A stretch of DNA of 64,000 nucleotides from Nocardioides agri. GTDB lineage: Bacteria; Actinomycetota; Actinomycetes; Propionibacteriales; Nocardioidaceae. Positions 18,766 to 28,362 of the stretch are shown here, one piece after another (the stretch's first letter is position 1; each line of letters starts with the position of its first letter). The position numbers and the translations under genes were made by a program. A model generated the notes under the pieces. The model was not told where the DNA came from, did no database searches, and was given only the letters and a program-made list of their open reading frames with translations. The stretch spans positions 1,761,669-1,825,668 of the forward strand of contig NZ_JACEIC010000002.1 of NCBI RefSeq assembly GCF_013778305.1, written 5' to 3'.

Positions 18766-19455
18766 CTAGCCCCGCCAGGCGTCGTCGCCCGACAGGTCGG
18801 CGTGCTGGCGGACCCAGGCGTGCATCGCGATCGCCCCGGCGGCCGAGGCGTTGATCGAGCGGGTGGACCCGAACTGGGCGATCGAGAACGTCGCGTCGCA
18901 GGCCGCCCGCGCGCCCGCGGAGAGGCCCGGGCCCTCCTGGCCGAAGAGGAAGCAGACCCGGCGCGGCAGGGAGGTCGTCTCCAGGTGCAGCGAGCCAGGC
19001 AGGTTGTCGACGCCGTAGAGCACGACGCCCCGATCGTGGAGGTAGGCCGCCAGCGACGCGACGTCCGGGTGGTGGCGCACGTGCTGGTAGCGGTCGGTCA
19101 CCATCGCGCCGCGCCGGTTCCAGCGCCGGTTGCCCACGATGTGCACCTCGGCCGCCAGGAACGCGTTCGCCGAGCGCACGATCGTCCCGATGTTGAAGTC
19201 GTGCTGCCAGTTCTCGATCGCGACGTGGAAGTCGTGGCGTCGGGTGTCGAGGTCGGCGATGATCGCCTCGACCGTCCAGTACCGGTAGCGGTCGACCACG
19301 TTGCGGCGATCGCCCTCGGCCAGCAGGCGCGCGTCGTACTGCTCACCCTCGGGCCACGGCCCCTCCCAGGGCCCGACGCCGACCTCGGCCGGGCCGTGCG
19401 GCATCGGGTCGTACGGCGCCCGGGCACCCTCCGCCTGCTGACCGTCCGCATCCAC
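18766..19455 (-). CDS. TrmH/SpoU-family RNA 2'-O-methyltransferase
   Basis: 229 residues. SPOUT fold motifs: NIGTIVRSANAFLAAEVHIVG (motif 1), VCFLFGQEGPGLS (motif 2) and SINASAAGAIAMHAW (motif 3, the deep knot that binds S-adenosylmethionine). It methylates ribose in tRNA or rRNA; the exact site cannot be told. GTG start with TACCGT seven bases upstream. It diverges from the DedA gene. Confidence 0.85.
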   Translation of the reverse strand: MDADGQQAEGARAPYDPMPHGPAEVGVGPWEGPWPEGEQYDARLLAEGDRRNVVDRYRYWTVEAIIADLDTRRHDFHVAIENWQHDFNIGTIVRSANAFLAAEVHIVGNRRWNRRGAMVTDRYQHVRHHPDVASLAAYLHDRGVVLYGVDNLPGSLHLETTSLPRRVCFLFGQEGPGLSAGARAACDATFSIAQFGSTRSINASAAGAIAMHAWVRQHADLSGDDAWRG

Positions 19456-19469
19456 GTGCGAAACGGTAG

Positions 19470-19508
19470 GGGATCGATCCCGATCACCTGGGTACAGGCA
19501 GGTACCGT
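19470..19508. promoter_or_regulatory. Divergent TrmH/DedA promoter region with palindrome
   Basis: The 12-bp palindrome GGGATCGATCCC (19470-19481) is followed by GGTAC repeated in inverted order near 19490-19505. TACCGT (19503-19508) lies six bases before the DedA GTG, and the TrmH -10-like TACCGT lies on the other strand at about 19463-19468. Confidence 0.35.
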
Positions 19509-19514
19509 TAGGGC

Positions 19515-20258
19515 GTGATCGACGTCCTCGCGCAGCAGCCGCTGCTGTTGGGCATGGACTGGATGGACCCGGCGTGGCTCCTGGACCGGTTCGGAGCCGA
19601 ACTGTTCTGGGTCAGCCTGGTGATCATCTTCATCGAGTGCGGGCTGTTCTTCCCGTTCCTGCCCGGTGACACCCTGCTCTTCGCCCTCGGCCTCTTCATC
19701 AACTCCGAGGCCATCGACCTCTTCCCGGGCGGTCCGGTGGTCGAGCTGCTAATCGCCTTCGTGCTGCTCACGGCGTCGGCGTTCCTCGGCAACGTGGTCG
19801 GCTACGAGATCGGCCGGGCCATCGGGCCGCCGCTCTACGAGCGCGACGGCCGGCTCCTGAAGAAGAAGTACTTCGACCAGACCCATGCGTTCTTCGAGCG
19901 GCACGGCAACAAGGCGCTGGTGATCGGCCGCTTCGTGCCGTTCGTGCGCACGTTCATCACCGTGGTCGCCGGGGTGACCCGGATGAACCGGCGCCGGTTC
20001 TTCGTGTGGAGCTTCGTCGGCGCCCTGCTCTGGGTCGGCAGCATCCTGCTGCTCGGCTACACGCTCGGCCAGGCGTTCCCGGGCCTCGGCGAGAACATCG
20101 ACAAGGCGATCCTCGTCATCCTCGCCTTCACCGTCGTCCCGATCGCGTGGGAGTGGTGGCGGCACCGTCGCACGTCGAGCCGCCGGGCCGATGACAACGA
20201 CGGCGACGGCGTGCCCGACCTCGACATCATGGGCATGGACACCACCAAGCACGACTGA
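19515..20258 (+). CDS. DedA-family membrane protein
   Basis: 247 residues. The SNARE-assoc/DedA domain is clear: GLFFPFLPGDTLLFALG, the conserved GNVVGYEIGRAIG, FFERHGNKALVIGRFVPFVR and TFITVVAGVTRMNRRRF. DedA proteins act in membrane phospholipid homeostasis as undecaprenyl-phosphate or phospholipid transporters and depend on the proton gradient. The C-terminal cytosolic tail is short, with an aspartate-rich segment (DDNDGDGVPDLD) that resembles a calcium loop. The GTG start is six bases after TACCGT. Confidence 0.88.
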   Translation: MIDVLAQQPLLLGMDWMDPAWLLDRFGAELFWVSLVIIFIECGLFFPFLPGDTLLFALGLFINSEAIDLFPGGPVVELLIAFVLLTASAFLGNVVGYEIGRAIGPPLYERDGRLLKKKYFDQTHAFFERHGNKALVIGRFVPFVRTFITVVAGVTRMNRRRFFVWSFVGALLWVGSILLLGYTLGQAFPGLGENIDKAILVILAFTVVPIAWEWWRHRRTSSRRADDNDGDGVPDLDIMGMDTTKHD

Positions 20259-20274
20259 GCGCCGCGCCCGGGTG

Positions 20275-20799
20275 CTACGCCCGGGCGGCGTCCAGCTGGG
20301 CCTTGGTGAGCACCGGGCGCACCTCGAGGCCGACGTCGGCGAGCGGGTTCTCCCCCGCCGGGCTCCGGTCGATGGCGCAGACCACGACCTCGACGATCGC
20401 GCCGGCCTCGCGCAGTGCCCGGGTCGCGTCGCGGACCGCACCGCCGGTGGTGACGACGTCCTCGATCAGGGTCACCCGCCGGCCGGCGACGTCCTGGCCC
20501 TCAGCGAGCTTGCACGTGCCGTACTCCTTGGCCTTCTTGCGCACGAAGAGCGCGGGGCGGCCGGTCAGGCTGCTGACCATGGTCGCGATCGGGACGCCGC
20601 CGAGCTCGAGGCCGCCGAGGAGGTCGGTGTCCTCGGGGAGCAGGTCGACCATCTGCTGCGCGACGCGCGCCAGGAGCGCGGGGTCGGCCTCGAAGAGGTA
20701 CTTGTCGAAGTACTCCGTCGCCTGCTGACCCGACCGGAGCGTGAACTGCCCCGTCAGTCGGCAGAGGGCGTCGATGTCGGCTGCGAGCGTCTCGTCCAC
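20275..20799 (-). CDS. pyrE: Orotate phosphoribosyltransferase
   Basis: Makes OMP from orotate and PRPP in pyrimidine synthesis. 174 residues. The PRPP signature VTLIEDVVTTGGAVRDA (about 109-125) and FVRKKAKEYGT, with its catalytic lysines, are present. It stands alone rather than in a pyr operon. GTG start with TAACCT seven bases upstream. It diverges from the aminotransferase. Confidence 0.92.
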   Translation of the reverse strand: MDETLAADIDALCRLTGQFTLRSGQQATEYFDKYLFEADPALLARVAQQMVDLLPEDTDLLGGLELGGVPIATMVSSLTGRPALFVRKKAKEYGTCKLAEGQDVAGRRVTLIEDVVTTGGAVRDATRALREAGAIVEVVVCAIDRSPAGENPLADVGLEVRPVLTKAQLDAARA

Positions 20800-20831
20800 G
20801 GCCCCGAGGTTACCGAGGCTAGGGTCGGCAC

Positions 20832-21986
20832 ATGCTGGCGCACCGCCTCGAGGGCATCCCGCCGACGATCTTCACGACGATGTCCGCGCTCGCGGCACGG
20901 ACCCAGTCGGTCAACCTCGGGCAGGGCTTCCCCGACGTCGACGGTCCGCCGGAGGTGATCGCGCGTGCGGTGCACGCGCTGCACAGCGGGGCGAACCAGT
21001 ACGCCCCCGGCCCCGGCGTACCCGAGCTGCGCCAGGCGGTCGCCCGCCACCAGGTGCGTCACTACGGCCTCGAGCTCGACCCGGACTCGCAGGTCGTCGT
21101 GACGACGGGCGCCACCGAGGGCATCGCCGCCGCGCTGCTCGGGCTCGTCGACCCCGGTGACGAGGTCGTGGTGCTCGAGCCCTACTACGACTCCTACACC
21201 GCGATGATCCAGATGGCCGGCGGCGTACGCCGCCCGGTGACGCTGCGGGCCCCGGACTTCCGCCTGGACGTCGACGAGCTGCGGGCGGCCGTGACGCCCC
21301 GGACCCGCTTCGTGCTGCTCAACTCCCCGCACAACCCGACCGGCACCGTGCTCACTCGCGCGGAGCTGCAGGCGGTCGCCGACGTGGCGATCGCGCACGA
21401 CCTGGTGGTGATCACCGACGAGGTCTACGAGCACCTCGTCTACGCCGGCAGCGAGCACGTGCCGATCGCGACGCTGCCCGGCATGTTCGAGCGGACCCTG
21501 TCGCTGTCGAGCGCCGGCAAGTCCTACTCGTTCACCGGCTGGAAGGTCGGCTGGGCGACCGGTCCCGCGCCGCTGGTGGGCGCGGTGCTCGCCGCCAAGC
21601 AGTGGTTGACGTTCACCTCCGGCTCGCCGCTCCAGCCCGCCGTGGCCCTCGCGCTCGACGAGGCCGGGGAGTTCCCGGCCTCCCTCGCCGCGGAGCTCGG
21701 CGCGAAGCGGGACCTGCTCTGCGCCGGACTGGCCGAGGTCGGCCTCGACGTGCGCGTGCCCGAGGGCACCTACTTCGCGACGACCGACATCTCCGCCCTC
21801 GGCTGGGCGGACGGCACGGCGTTCTGCCTCGCACTCCCCGAGCGAGCCGGCGTCGTGGCGATCCCCACCCAGGGGTTCTACGACTCCGACGCCGGGCGCC
21901 ACCTGGTCCGGTGGGCCTTCTGCAAGGACCGGACCGTCATCGAGGAGGGCCTGGCCCGCCTCGCCCGGGCGGACCTATCGGCGTAG
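20832..21986 (+). CDS. Class I/II PLP-dependent aminotransferase (DapC/kynurenine-aminotransferase-like)
   Basis: 384 residues, fold-type I. Cofactor residues: NSPHNPTGTVL, ITDEVYEHLVY, and SLSSAGKSYSFTGWKVGW, whose lysine binds PLP. Closest overall pattern is YbdL/kynurenine aminotransferase or N-succinyldiaminopimelate aminotransferase; the substrate is not determined here. TAGGGT lies six bases before the ATG. The 3' end overlaps the convergent membrane-protein gene by 12 bp. Confidence 0.85.
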   Translation: MLAHRLEGIPPTIFTTMSALAARTQSVNLGQGFPDVDGPPEVIARAVHALHSGANQYAPGPGVPELRQAVARHQVRHYGLELDPDSQVVVTTGATEGIAAALLGLVDPGDEVVVLEPYYDSYTAMIQMAGGVRRPVTLRAPDFRLDVDELRAAVTPRTRFVLLNSPHNPTGTVLTRAELQAVADVAIAHDLVVITDEVYEHLVYAGSEHVPIATLPGMFERTLSLSSAGKSYSFTGWKVGWATGPAPLVGAVLAAKQWLTFTSGSPLQPAVALALDEAGEFPASLAAELGAKRDLLCAGLAEVGLDVRVPEGTYFATTDISALGWADGTAFCLALPERAGVVAIPTQGFYDSDAGRHLVRWAFCKDRTVIEEGLARLARADLSA

Positions 21987-22961
21987 CGGGGGACGGTTGA
22001 ACCAGAGACCGACCTCGGAGCGCAGCAGCAGGGCGATGGTGGCGACGCTGGCGCCGAGCGGGAGCAGCAGGACGACCGCACCGACGGCCGCACCGACGAG
22101 GCAGGCGGCGCTCGCCGCGGCGGCCGAGACCAGCAGCACGATCCGCGCCCAGGCCGCGCCTCGGAGCACGAAGAGCGCGATGCCGGCGGCGGCGAGGCAC
22201 CACAGGCCGATGCCGCCGATGAGCAGGTAGGTCGCCACGACCAGCATCTGGTCGGTCACGCCCTGGGCGGCGAGGTCGGGGCTCTGGCGGTGCGCCTCGT
22301 CGAGCATGACGTCGGTCCGCACGGCCAGCACGACACCGCTCCCGGCCAGGCCGAAGAGCGTCACTCCGGTGGCGACCCAGGTGAGCACGCACGCCCACAG
22401 CACCGCGCCCGGGCGCCGCTCGTCGCGCGGGTACGCCGCAGCGCCCGGCGCGGCCGGCACCGAGGCCGCCGGGCTCGCCGGGGACGCCCCGCCCGGCGTC
22501 GGCGCGGCGACGGCGGCCGGCCGCTCGGGCGGGGTGGTGCCGTCGAACCACGCGCGGGCCGGCTGCAGCCACAGGATCGCCGCGGACGCCGCGATCACGG
22601 AGGTGACGAAGCCGCCGGTCACCATGCCGGCGAGGAAGATCGGCACCGCGAGCACGGTCACGGCGAGGCGGGCGCTGCGGCTGCGGCGCAGCACCTGGTA
22701 GCCGAGGATGCCGGCGGCGGTCGCGCAGCCCGCGGTGACCATCGCGGCGGTGCGGATCAGGCTGAGCGCGCCGTCGACGTCGAGCCCGAGGCCGGAGCCG
22801 GGCTCACGCGACAGGAACTGCTCCACGGCCTGCCGGCTCTCCAGGCTGTGCAGCGCCGACAGCCGGTCCGCGACGAGCAGGACGGCGAGCGCGGACCCGG
22901 CCATGAGCATCCACCCCGCCAGGGTCACCTGGCGGGGCCGGCCGGCGTTCGGGTCGCTCAT
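21975..22961 (-). CDS. Hypothetical multipass membrane protein
   Basis: 328 residues with two sets of about four membrane segments separated by a Pro/Ala-rich linker (about 150-180). Segments include LAGWMLMAGSALAVLLVADR and SVIAASAAILWL. I do not recognise the family; the duplicated four-helix layout recalls unassigned actinobacterial membrane proteins. The ATG at 22959-22961 is chosen for the TGGAAT hexamer seven bases upstream; another ATG at 22970 is possible. Confidence 0.6.
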   Translation of the reverse strand: MSDPNAGRPRQVTLAGWMLMAGSALAVLLVADRLSALHSLESRQAVEQFLSREPGSGLGLDVDGALSLIRTAAMVTAGCATAAGILGYQVLRRSRSARLAVTVLAVPIFLAGMVTGGFVTSVIAASAAILWLQPARAWFDGTTPPERPAAVAAPTPGGASPASPAASVPAAPGAAAYPRDERRPGAVLWACVLTWVATGVTLFGLAGSGVVLAVRTDVMLDEAHRQSPDLAAQGVTDQMLVVATYLLIGGIGLWCLAAAGIALFVLRGAAWARIVLLVSAAAASAACLVGAAVGAVVLLLPLGASVATIALLLRSEVGLWFNRPPLRR

Positions 22962-23002
22962 GCAGCCCATTCCACCACGGGTCTGGCGGCAGACGTGCCT
23001 CG

Positions 23003-25594
23003 TCAGGATGCGGTGGTGATCGTCAGCCCGTCGTCGGAGCGGTCGACCGTCACCGTGCCGCCGTCGGCGACCTCGCCGCCGATCAGCAGCTTCGCGAGCG
23101 GGTCGCCGATCGCGGTCTGGATGAGGCGTCGCAGCGGGCGGGCGCCGTAGGCCGGGTCGTAGCCGGTCTCGGCGAGCCAGCGCTTGGCGTCGTCGGTGAC
23201 CTCGATCGAGATCCGGCGCACCGCGAGCCGCTTCTCCAGCAGCGCGAGCTGGAGGTCGACGATGTGCGAGAGCTCCTCGAGCGTCAGCGCGTCGAAGATC
23301 ACCACCTCGTCGAGTCGGTTGAGGAACTCCGGCTTGAACGACGCCCGCACCGTGGCCAGCACGGACTCCCTCTTCTTGTCGGCGTCGAGCGTCGGGTCGA
23401 CGAGGTACGCCGATCCGAGGTTGCTCGTGAGGATCAGCAGGGTGTTGCGGAAGTCGACGGTGCGGCCCTGGCCGTCGGTGAGCCGGCCGTCGTCGAGCAC
23501 CTGGAGCAGGATGTCGAAGACCTCCGGGTGCGCCTTCTCGACCTCGTCGAGCAGCACGACGGAGTAGGGACGGCGGCGGACCGCCTCGGTGAGCTGGCCG
23601 CCCTCGTCGTACCCCACGTAGCCGGGAGGCGCGCCGACCAGGCGCGCGACCGAGTGCTTCTCGGAGTACTCGCTCATGTCGATGCGCACGATCGCGCGCT
23701 CGTCGTCGAAGAGGAAGTCGGCGAGCGACTTGGCGAGCTCGGTCTTGCCGGTGCCGGTGGGGCCGAGGAAGAGGAAGGATCCGGTCGGCCGGTTGGGGTC
23801 CGCCAGCCCGGCCCGCGAGCGGCGCACGGCGTCGCTGACGGCGCTCACCGCGGCCCGCTGACCGATCAGCCGCTCGCCGATGACCTCCTCCATCCGCAGC
23901 AGCTTGGCCGTCTCGCCCTCGAGCATCCGGCCGACGGGGATGCCGGTCCAGGACTCGACGACCTGGGCGATCTCCTCGGCTCCGACCTGCTCCCCGACCA
24001 GCGGCTCCACCTCGGAGCGCTCGGCGTCGGCGGCCTCGCGGAGCCGCTTCTCGAGCATCGGGATCTGGCCGTAGAGGATCTCGCTGGCCTCGTCGAGCCG
24101 GCCCTCGCGCATCAGCCGGTCGGCCTGCACCTTGACGGCGTCGAGGCGACGGCGCAGCTCGCCCTCGTCCTCGAGGCTGGCCTTCTCGCGCTCCCAGCGC
24201 ACCTCGAGCGCGCGCAGCGCCTCCTCCTTGTCAGCGAGGTCGGCGCGCAGCGCGCCCAGCCGCTCGGCGGACGCCGCGTCGGACTCGCGCCCGAGCGCGA
24301 ACTCCTCCATCTTCAGGCGCTCGACCTGGCGGCGCAGCCGGTCGATCTCCTCCGGGGAGGACTCGATCTCCATGCGCAGCCGCGAGGCCGCCTCGTCGAC
24401 GAGGTCGATGGCCTTGTCGGGCAGCTGCCGGCCGGGGATGTAGCGGTCGGAGAGCGTCGCGGCGGCGACCAGGGCGGCGTCGGTGATCCGCACCCCGTGG
24501 TGGGCTTCGTACTTCTCCTGGATGCCGCGCAGGATCTGGATGGTGTCCTCGACGGACGGCTCGCCCACGAAGAGCTGCTGGAATCGCCGCTCGAGCGCCG
24601 GGTCCTTCTCGATCCGCTCGCGGTACTCGTCGAGGGTGGTGGCGCCGATCATGTGCAGCTCGCCGCGCGCGAGCATCGGCTTGAGCATGTTGCCGGCGTC
24701 CATGGCGGAGTCGCCGCCGGCGCCCGCGCCGACGACCGTGTGCAGCTCGTCGATGAACGTGATGATCTGACCGCCGGCGTTCTTGATCTCCTCGAGCACG
24801 GCCTTGAGCCGCTCCTCGAACTCGCCGCGGTACTTCGCACCGGCCACCATCGCGGCCAGGTCGAGGCTGAGCACCCGGCGACCCTTGAGGGAGTCGGGCA
24901 CGTCACCGGCGACGACCCGCTGGGCCAGGCCCTCGACGACCGCGGTCTTGCCGACGCCCGGCTCGCCGATCAGCACGGGGTTGTTCTTGGTGCGCCGCGA
25001 GAGCACCTGCACGACGCGGCGGATCTCGGCGTCGCGGCCGATGACGGGGTCGAGCTTGCCCTCCTCGGCGGCGGCGGTGAGGTCGACGGAGTACTTCTCC
25101 AGGGCCTCGTACGTCGACTCCGCGTCCTGGCTCGTCACGCGGCGGTTGCCGCGCACGGCGGTGAGCCCCTCGCGCAGCCCGGCCTCGCTCAGGCCGGCGT
25201 CGAGCAGCACCCGCTGGGCGCTGCTCTCCACGCCCGCGGTGGCGATCAGCAGGTGCTCGGCGGCGACGTACTCGTCCTTCATGCCCTGGGCGAGGTCGAG
25301 CGCGGCCGCCAGCACCCGGGTGAGCGCGGCCGACCCGGACGGCTGCTGGACGGTGGCGCCGGTGGCCGTGGGCAGCGCCGAGAGGGCCGCCTCGGCCTTC
25401 GCGGTCAGCTCGTCGGCGTCGACCCCGGCCTTCGTGACCAGGTTGCGCGCGGTGCCGTCCTTCTGGCGCAGCAGCGCGACGAGCAGGTGGATCGGCTCGG
25501 TGTGGGTGTTCCCGGCGGTGGTCGCGGCCAGCTGCGCGGCTTCGATCGCCTCGCGGCTGCGCGTCGTGAACTTGTCAGCGCCGAACTGGCTCAT
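23003..25594 (-). CDS. clpB: ATP-dependent disaggregase ClpB
   Basis: Hexameric AAA+ chaperone that rescues aggregated proteins together with DnaK. 863 residues. Clp N-domain repeats (about 1-150), first AAA domain with GEPGVGKT (about 205-212), the long coiled-coil M-domain (about 410-530, rich in Glu/Arg), and second AAA domain with [12 protein letters not shown] (about 610). ATG 10 bases after AGGAG. A HAIR palindrome 71 bp upstream places it under HspR, whose gene is about 4 kb away. Confidence 0.96.
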   Translation of the reverse strand: MSQFGADKFTTRSREAIEAAQLAATTAGNTHTEPIHLLVALLRQKDGTARNLVTKAGVDADELTAKAEAALSALPTATGATVQQPSGSAALTRVLAAALDLAQGMKDEYVAAEHLLIATAGVESSAQRVLLDAGLSEAGLREGLTAVRGNRRVTSQDAESTYEALEKYSVDLTAAAEEGKLDPVIGRDAEIRRVVQVLSRRTKNNPVLIGEPGVGKTAVVEGLAQRVVAGDVPDSLKGRRVLSLDLAAMVAGAKYRGEFEERLKAVLEEIKNAGGQIITFIDELHTVVGAGAGGDSAMDAGNMLKPMLARGELHMIGATTLDEYRERIEKDPALERRFQQLFVGEPSVEDTIQILRGIQEKYEAHHGVRITDAALVAAATLSDRYIPGRQLPDKAIDLVDEAASRLRMEIESSPEEIDRLRRQVERLKMEEFALGRESDAASAERLGALRADLADKEEALRALEVRWEREKASLEDEGELRRRLDAVKVQADRLMREGRLDEASEILYGQIPMLEKRLREAADAERSEVEPLVGEQVGAEEIAQVVESWTGIPVGRMLEGETAKLLRMEEVIGERLIGQRAAVSAVSDAVRRSRAGLADPNRPTGSFLFLGPTGTGKTELAKSLADFLFDDERAIVRIDMSEYSEKHSVARLVGAPPGYVGYDEGGQLTEAVRRRPYSVVLLDEVEKAHPEVFDILLQVLDDGRLTDGQGRTVDFRNTLLILTSNLGSAYLVDPTLDADKKRESVLATVRASFKPEFLNRLDEVVIFDALTLEELSHIVDLQLALLEKRLAVRRISIEVTDDAKRWLAETGYDPAYGARPLRRLIQTAIGDPLAKLLIGGEVADGGTVTVDRSDDGLTITTAS

Positions 25595-25664
25595 GGCGGT
25601 GATTCTCCTGGTGATCGTGCGTGGCGGCCACCGGATGCGTGACCTCACTGGGATCAACGTCGGT

Positions 25665-25691
25665 GAAGTTGAGTGCATTCCACTCAACTTC
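25665..25691. promoter_or_regulatory. HAIR operator (HspR site) upstream of clpB
   Basis: GAAGTTGAGT and ACTCAACTTC form perfect 10-bp arms around a 7-base spacer. The core TTGAGT-N7-ACTCAA is the HspR-associated inverted repeat; the flanking base pair is G/C rather than the consensus C/G. Confidence 0.85.
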
Positions 25692-25716
25692 GCCCTCGGC
25701 GGGCACCGATCCTCGC

Positions 25717-26295
25717 TCAGCTCGAGGCGGTGCGCCGGCCGCTCGCGAGGTAGCGGCGGGCGAGCGGCGAGGTGCGGACCGACCCGCCGCTCTCGCCGTG
25801 CTCGGCCTGGGCCCGGAGGCCGGCCACCACGGAGTCGCGCCGCGGTGCCCACCGCTCGACCTGGTCGGCCAGGGTGCGCAGGAAGGCCGGGTCCTGGCTG
25901 CGGTCGCCGCCGACGTCGACCGCGACCAGCGGCAGGTAGAGCGAGGAGCGCCGGCCGGCACCGCGCACCTCGAGCAGCACCTGGCCCGCACGGTTGTTGA
26001 CGAACGCCACGCGCTCGGCGTCGGCCCAGCCGACCGGGCCGCGCGGCACGAAGCAGGTCTCGCGCACCACGGTCCCGTGCTGCACGTCGAGCCAGGTGCG
26101 CCGGCCCACGAGGGCCACCACACCGAGGACGACCAGCACGGCGGCGGCCACCACGAACGGCAGGTTCTCCGGCTGGGTCGCGCCGACCCACGCGAGCACC
26201 GCCACGACGCCGACCACCGCGGCACCGACCGCGAGCCACATCGTCGTCTCGCGGCTGAGCAGCGCGGGGACGCGGACCCGCTCACCCGCGGCCAA
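25717..26295 (-). CDS. Two-TM membrane protein, last gene of ESX effector module
   Basis: 192 residues. Two adjacent hydrophobic helices (about 18-37 and 43-62) are followed by a soluble beta-rich domain ([54 protein letters not shown]). Its start lies 14 bp inside the previous gene, so the two are translationally linked. I do not recognise the family. Position at the end of an effector-chaperone operon makes an immunity or accessory role plausible, by inference only. Confidence 0.6.
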   Translation of the reverse strand: MAAGERVRVPALLSRETTMWLAVGAAVVGVVAVLAWVGATQPENLPFVVAAAVLVVLGVVALVGRRTWLDVQHGTVVRETCFVPRGPVGWADAERVAFVNNRAGQVLLEVRGAGRRSSLYLPLVAVDVGGDRSQDPAFLRTLADQVERWAPRRDSVVAGLRAQAEHGESGGSVRTSPLARRYLASGRRTASS

Positions 26296-27082
26296 GGGTC
26301 ACCGCCTCGGCCCGGACGGCACCGACCGCATCGGCCACGCGGCCCCGGGCCTGCTCGGCCGTGACCGGTCGAGCCACGAGCGGCGGCTGCGCCGCCTCGA
26401 CGCACCAGCAGCCGGCGGGGCCGGTGAACAGCGCGAACGCCGGCGGCTCGGTGTCGCCCGGCCGACGGACGACGACGTCGGCGCGCACGAACGACTCACC
26501 CAGTGCCTCGAGCACGGCCGGCGGCGGGGTCGGGTCTCCGGCCTCGGCCTCGACAGCCACGTCGGGCCCCTCGGCGCGGTCCCCGGCGTCGGGGTGCACG
26601 GCGGCTGCGGCCGCCAGTCCCTCCGGTCCGAGCAGCCACTCCGTCTCGGCGAGGGCGAAGCGGTGCATGCCGTCGCGGCTCACCTCCTCCAGCAGCACCA
26701 CGTCGTCGACGACGTGGGCGTACCAGAAGTCCTGGGCGGCCGCCGCGGTGCGCGCGACCGCGACCACGACCTGGGCGGCCTCCCGCAGCGCGACCACCGA
26801 GCGCACGTCCTGCCGGACCATCAGCTCGACCTCCCGGCTCGACGCGGCGGTCGCCGCGGCGATCGGCTCCGGCGTCGGCGCGTCGACGATGCCGCGGGCG
26901 ACCAGCGAGCGGTACGCCGTGCGGCGGGCGGTGTCGGCGTGCGCCGGGTCGAGGTCGCGCAGGTACGGCGTCACCGGCATCGGGCCCGGCGTGCTGAGCA
27001 CCGCGAGCTCCTCGTCGGTGAGCACCTCCACGAACACGGGCTCGGTGGCCGGCCCGGCGTGCGGCGGGGTCATGGTCTCCAT
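26282..27082 (-). CDS. EspG-like ESX-associated protein
   Basis: 266 residues, soluble, no signal peptide. RRTAYRSLVARGIVDAPTPE followed by EVELMVRQDVRSVVALREA resembles the N-terminal half of the ESX EspG chaperone family (short helix ending in ARG-hydrophobic, then a beta-sheet), and the length fits. EspG proteins bind specific type VII substrates in the cytosol. It begins three bases from the stop of the effector gene. The ATG at 27071-27073, closer to a GGAG, is an alternative start. The assignment rests on pattern similarity only. Confidence 0.5.
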   Translation of the reverse strand: METMTPPHAGPATEPVFVEVLTDEELAVLSTPGPMPVTPYLRDLDPAHADTARRTAYRSLVARGIVDAPTPEPIAAATAASSREVELMVRQDVRSVVALREAAQVVVAVARTAAAAQDFWYAHVVDDVVLLEEVSRDGMHRFALAETEWLLGPEGLAAAAAVHPDAGDRAEGPDVAVEAEAGDPTPPPAVLEALGESFVRADVVVRRPGDTEPPAFALFTGPAGCWCVEAAQPPLVARPVTAEQARGRVADAVGAVRAEAVTLGRG

Positions 27083-27084
27083 CC

Positions 27085-28362
27085 CTAGAGCAGTCCGAGC
27101 GTGACGGTGTGGACGGCGGACTTCCCGGCGTCCTCGAGCGCGTTGCCAGCGTCGGCGAGCCGGTCGCCGGCCCAGTCGGTGGCGGCGTCGGCCGCGTCGG
27201 CGACGTCGTCGAGCCGGTCGCCGGTCCAGTCGAGGGCCTTGCCGCCGAACTCGGTGATGTCGTCCCAGTGGTCGTAGACGTAGTTGCCGAGGGTCCAGGC
27301 GCCGTAGCCCAGGACGGCGGCGCCGGCGATCCCGACGCCGACCGGGCCCAGGGCGATGAGACCGGCCGAGCTCGCCAGCAGCGCTCCGCCTCCTGCGGCA
27401 CCGGCCAGGCCGAAGCCGCGGGTGGCCCACCCGCGCGCGCCGTCGTACCCGCCGCCGGTGACGGCGTCCATCGCGCCGGTGGCCACGGTCAGCGGCAGGA
27501 AGACCTTGCCGGCCAGCTTGGCGGCGCGGGCGCCGATGAGGAACCTGGCCAGTCCGCCGTCGGCCTTCCCGTTGACGAACGCCTTGAGCGCGTCGTCGCT
27601 GGCGTTGATGTTGCGCAGGAACGTCTCGTAGTCGGTGATCGGGGCGGTGGAGGACTTCAGGAAGTCGAGGAAGGACTTCGACCGTCCGAAGAGCCCGACC
27701 GACTTCTTGAGGAGGGCGGCGAGGCTCACCGCGCCGGCGCCGGCCGCACCGAGCGCGCCCAGCAGGTCCCGGGTCTGCCAGGCGCGGTCGAGGTAGGCGT
27801 CGACGGCCGACTCCAACGTCTGCGGGAACTCGACGTCGCCGAGCCCGCGGGCGGCGGTACGGTCGGCGTCCGCGACGGCCTCCAGCGCGTGGGCGATGTC
27901 GTCGGCGATGCCCTGCGCCCGGTCGTTGAGCCGTTGCTGGTCGGCGTTCCGCGCCGCGACGGCGGCCTCGGCGTGGTCGGGAGAGGTGAGCACGGGCGGG
28001 AGCGTCGGCGCTGTGACGGTGCCGTCGTCACCGATCTGGAACCCGTCGGCCTGTGCCGCGCTGATCGTGTCGAGGAGCAGGGTGCGAGCACGGCCGATGT
28101 CGCCCGCGCCCCGGGACAGGACCTGACGGGCGGTGTCGAGGGCGTCCGCGAGCTGGGCCCCGATCCTGGCCTCGTCGGCGGCCCGGTCGCGGGCGGCGTC
28201 GGCCCAGCGGCCGCCGGCGTCGGTGAGCGCGCCCTCGAGCGCGCTGCTCAGCGAGCGCGCCTGATCGTCGACCGCGGTCGACGCGGCGCCGACCGCGGTC
28301 GCAGCGGTCTCGAGCGCGGCCGGTCGCCACTGCCGGACCTGGGGGATGGAGAGCGTGCTCAT
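27085..28362 (-). CDS. Putative ESX (type VII) secreted effector with glycine-zipper region
   Basis: 425 residues. Residues 1-115 form a WXG-type helical hairpin (W12, RWADAARDR at 52-60) ending with GFQIGDDGTV (107-116), a junction common in actinobacterial type VII toxins. A second helical region (about 125-200) follows. Residues 316-360 are a Gly/Ala-rich hydrophobic stretch (GFGLAGAAGGGALLASSAG and GPVGVGIAGAAVLGYG). The tail has WDDIT and two WxGDRL repeats (379-402). No enzyme motif is seen, so a pore-forming action is possible. ATGA overlap with the gene upstream. Confidence 0.6.
   Translation of the reverse strand: MSTLSIPQVRQWRPAALETAATAVGAASTAVDDQARSLSSALEGALTDAGGRWADAARDRAADEARIGAQLADALDTARQVLSRGAGDIGRARTLLLDTISAAQADGFQIGDDGTVTAPTLPPVLTSPDHAEAAVAARNADQQRLNDRAQGIADDIAHALEAVADADRTAARGLGDVEFPQTLESAVDAYLDRAWQTRDLLGALGAAGAGAVSLAALLKKSVGLFGRSKSFLDFLKSSTAPITDYETFLRNINASDDALKAFVNGKADGGLARFLIGARAAKLAGKVFLPLTVATGAMDAVTGGGYDGARGWATRGFGLAGAAGGGALLASSAGLIALGPVGVGIAGAAVLGYGAWTLGNYVYDHWDDITEFGGKALDWTGDRLDDVADAADAATDWAGDRLADAGNALEDAGKSAVHTVTLGLL

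Noticed and set aside
19800..20258. tRNA or RNA gene near the DedA 3' end
   Set aside because: No cloverleaf or conserved TTC loop; the region is fully coding.
23264..25642. 792-residue plus-strand reading frame opposite clpB
   Set aside because: It is the shadow of clpB in high-GC DNA: low-complexity Arg/Gly/Leu-rich translation with no recognisable domain, while the minus strand encodes a complete ClpB.
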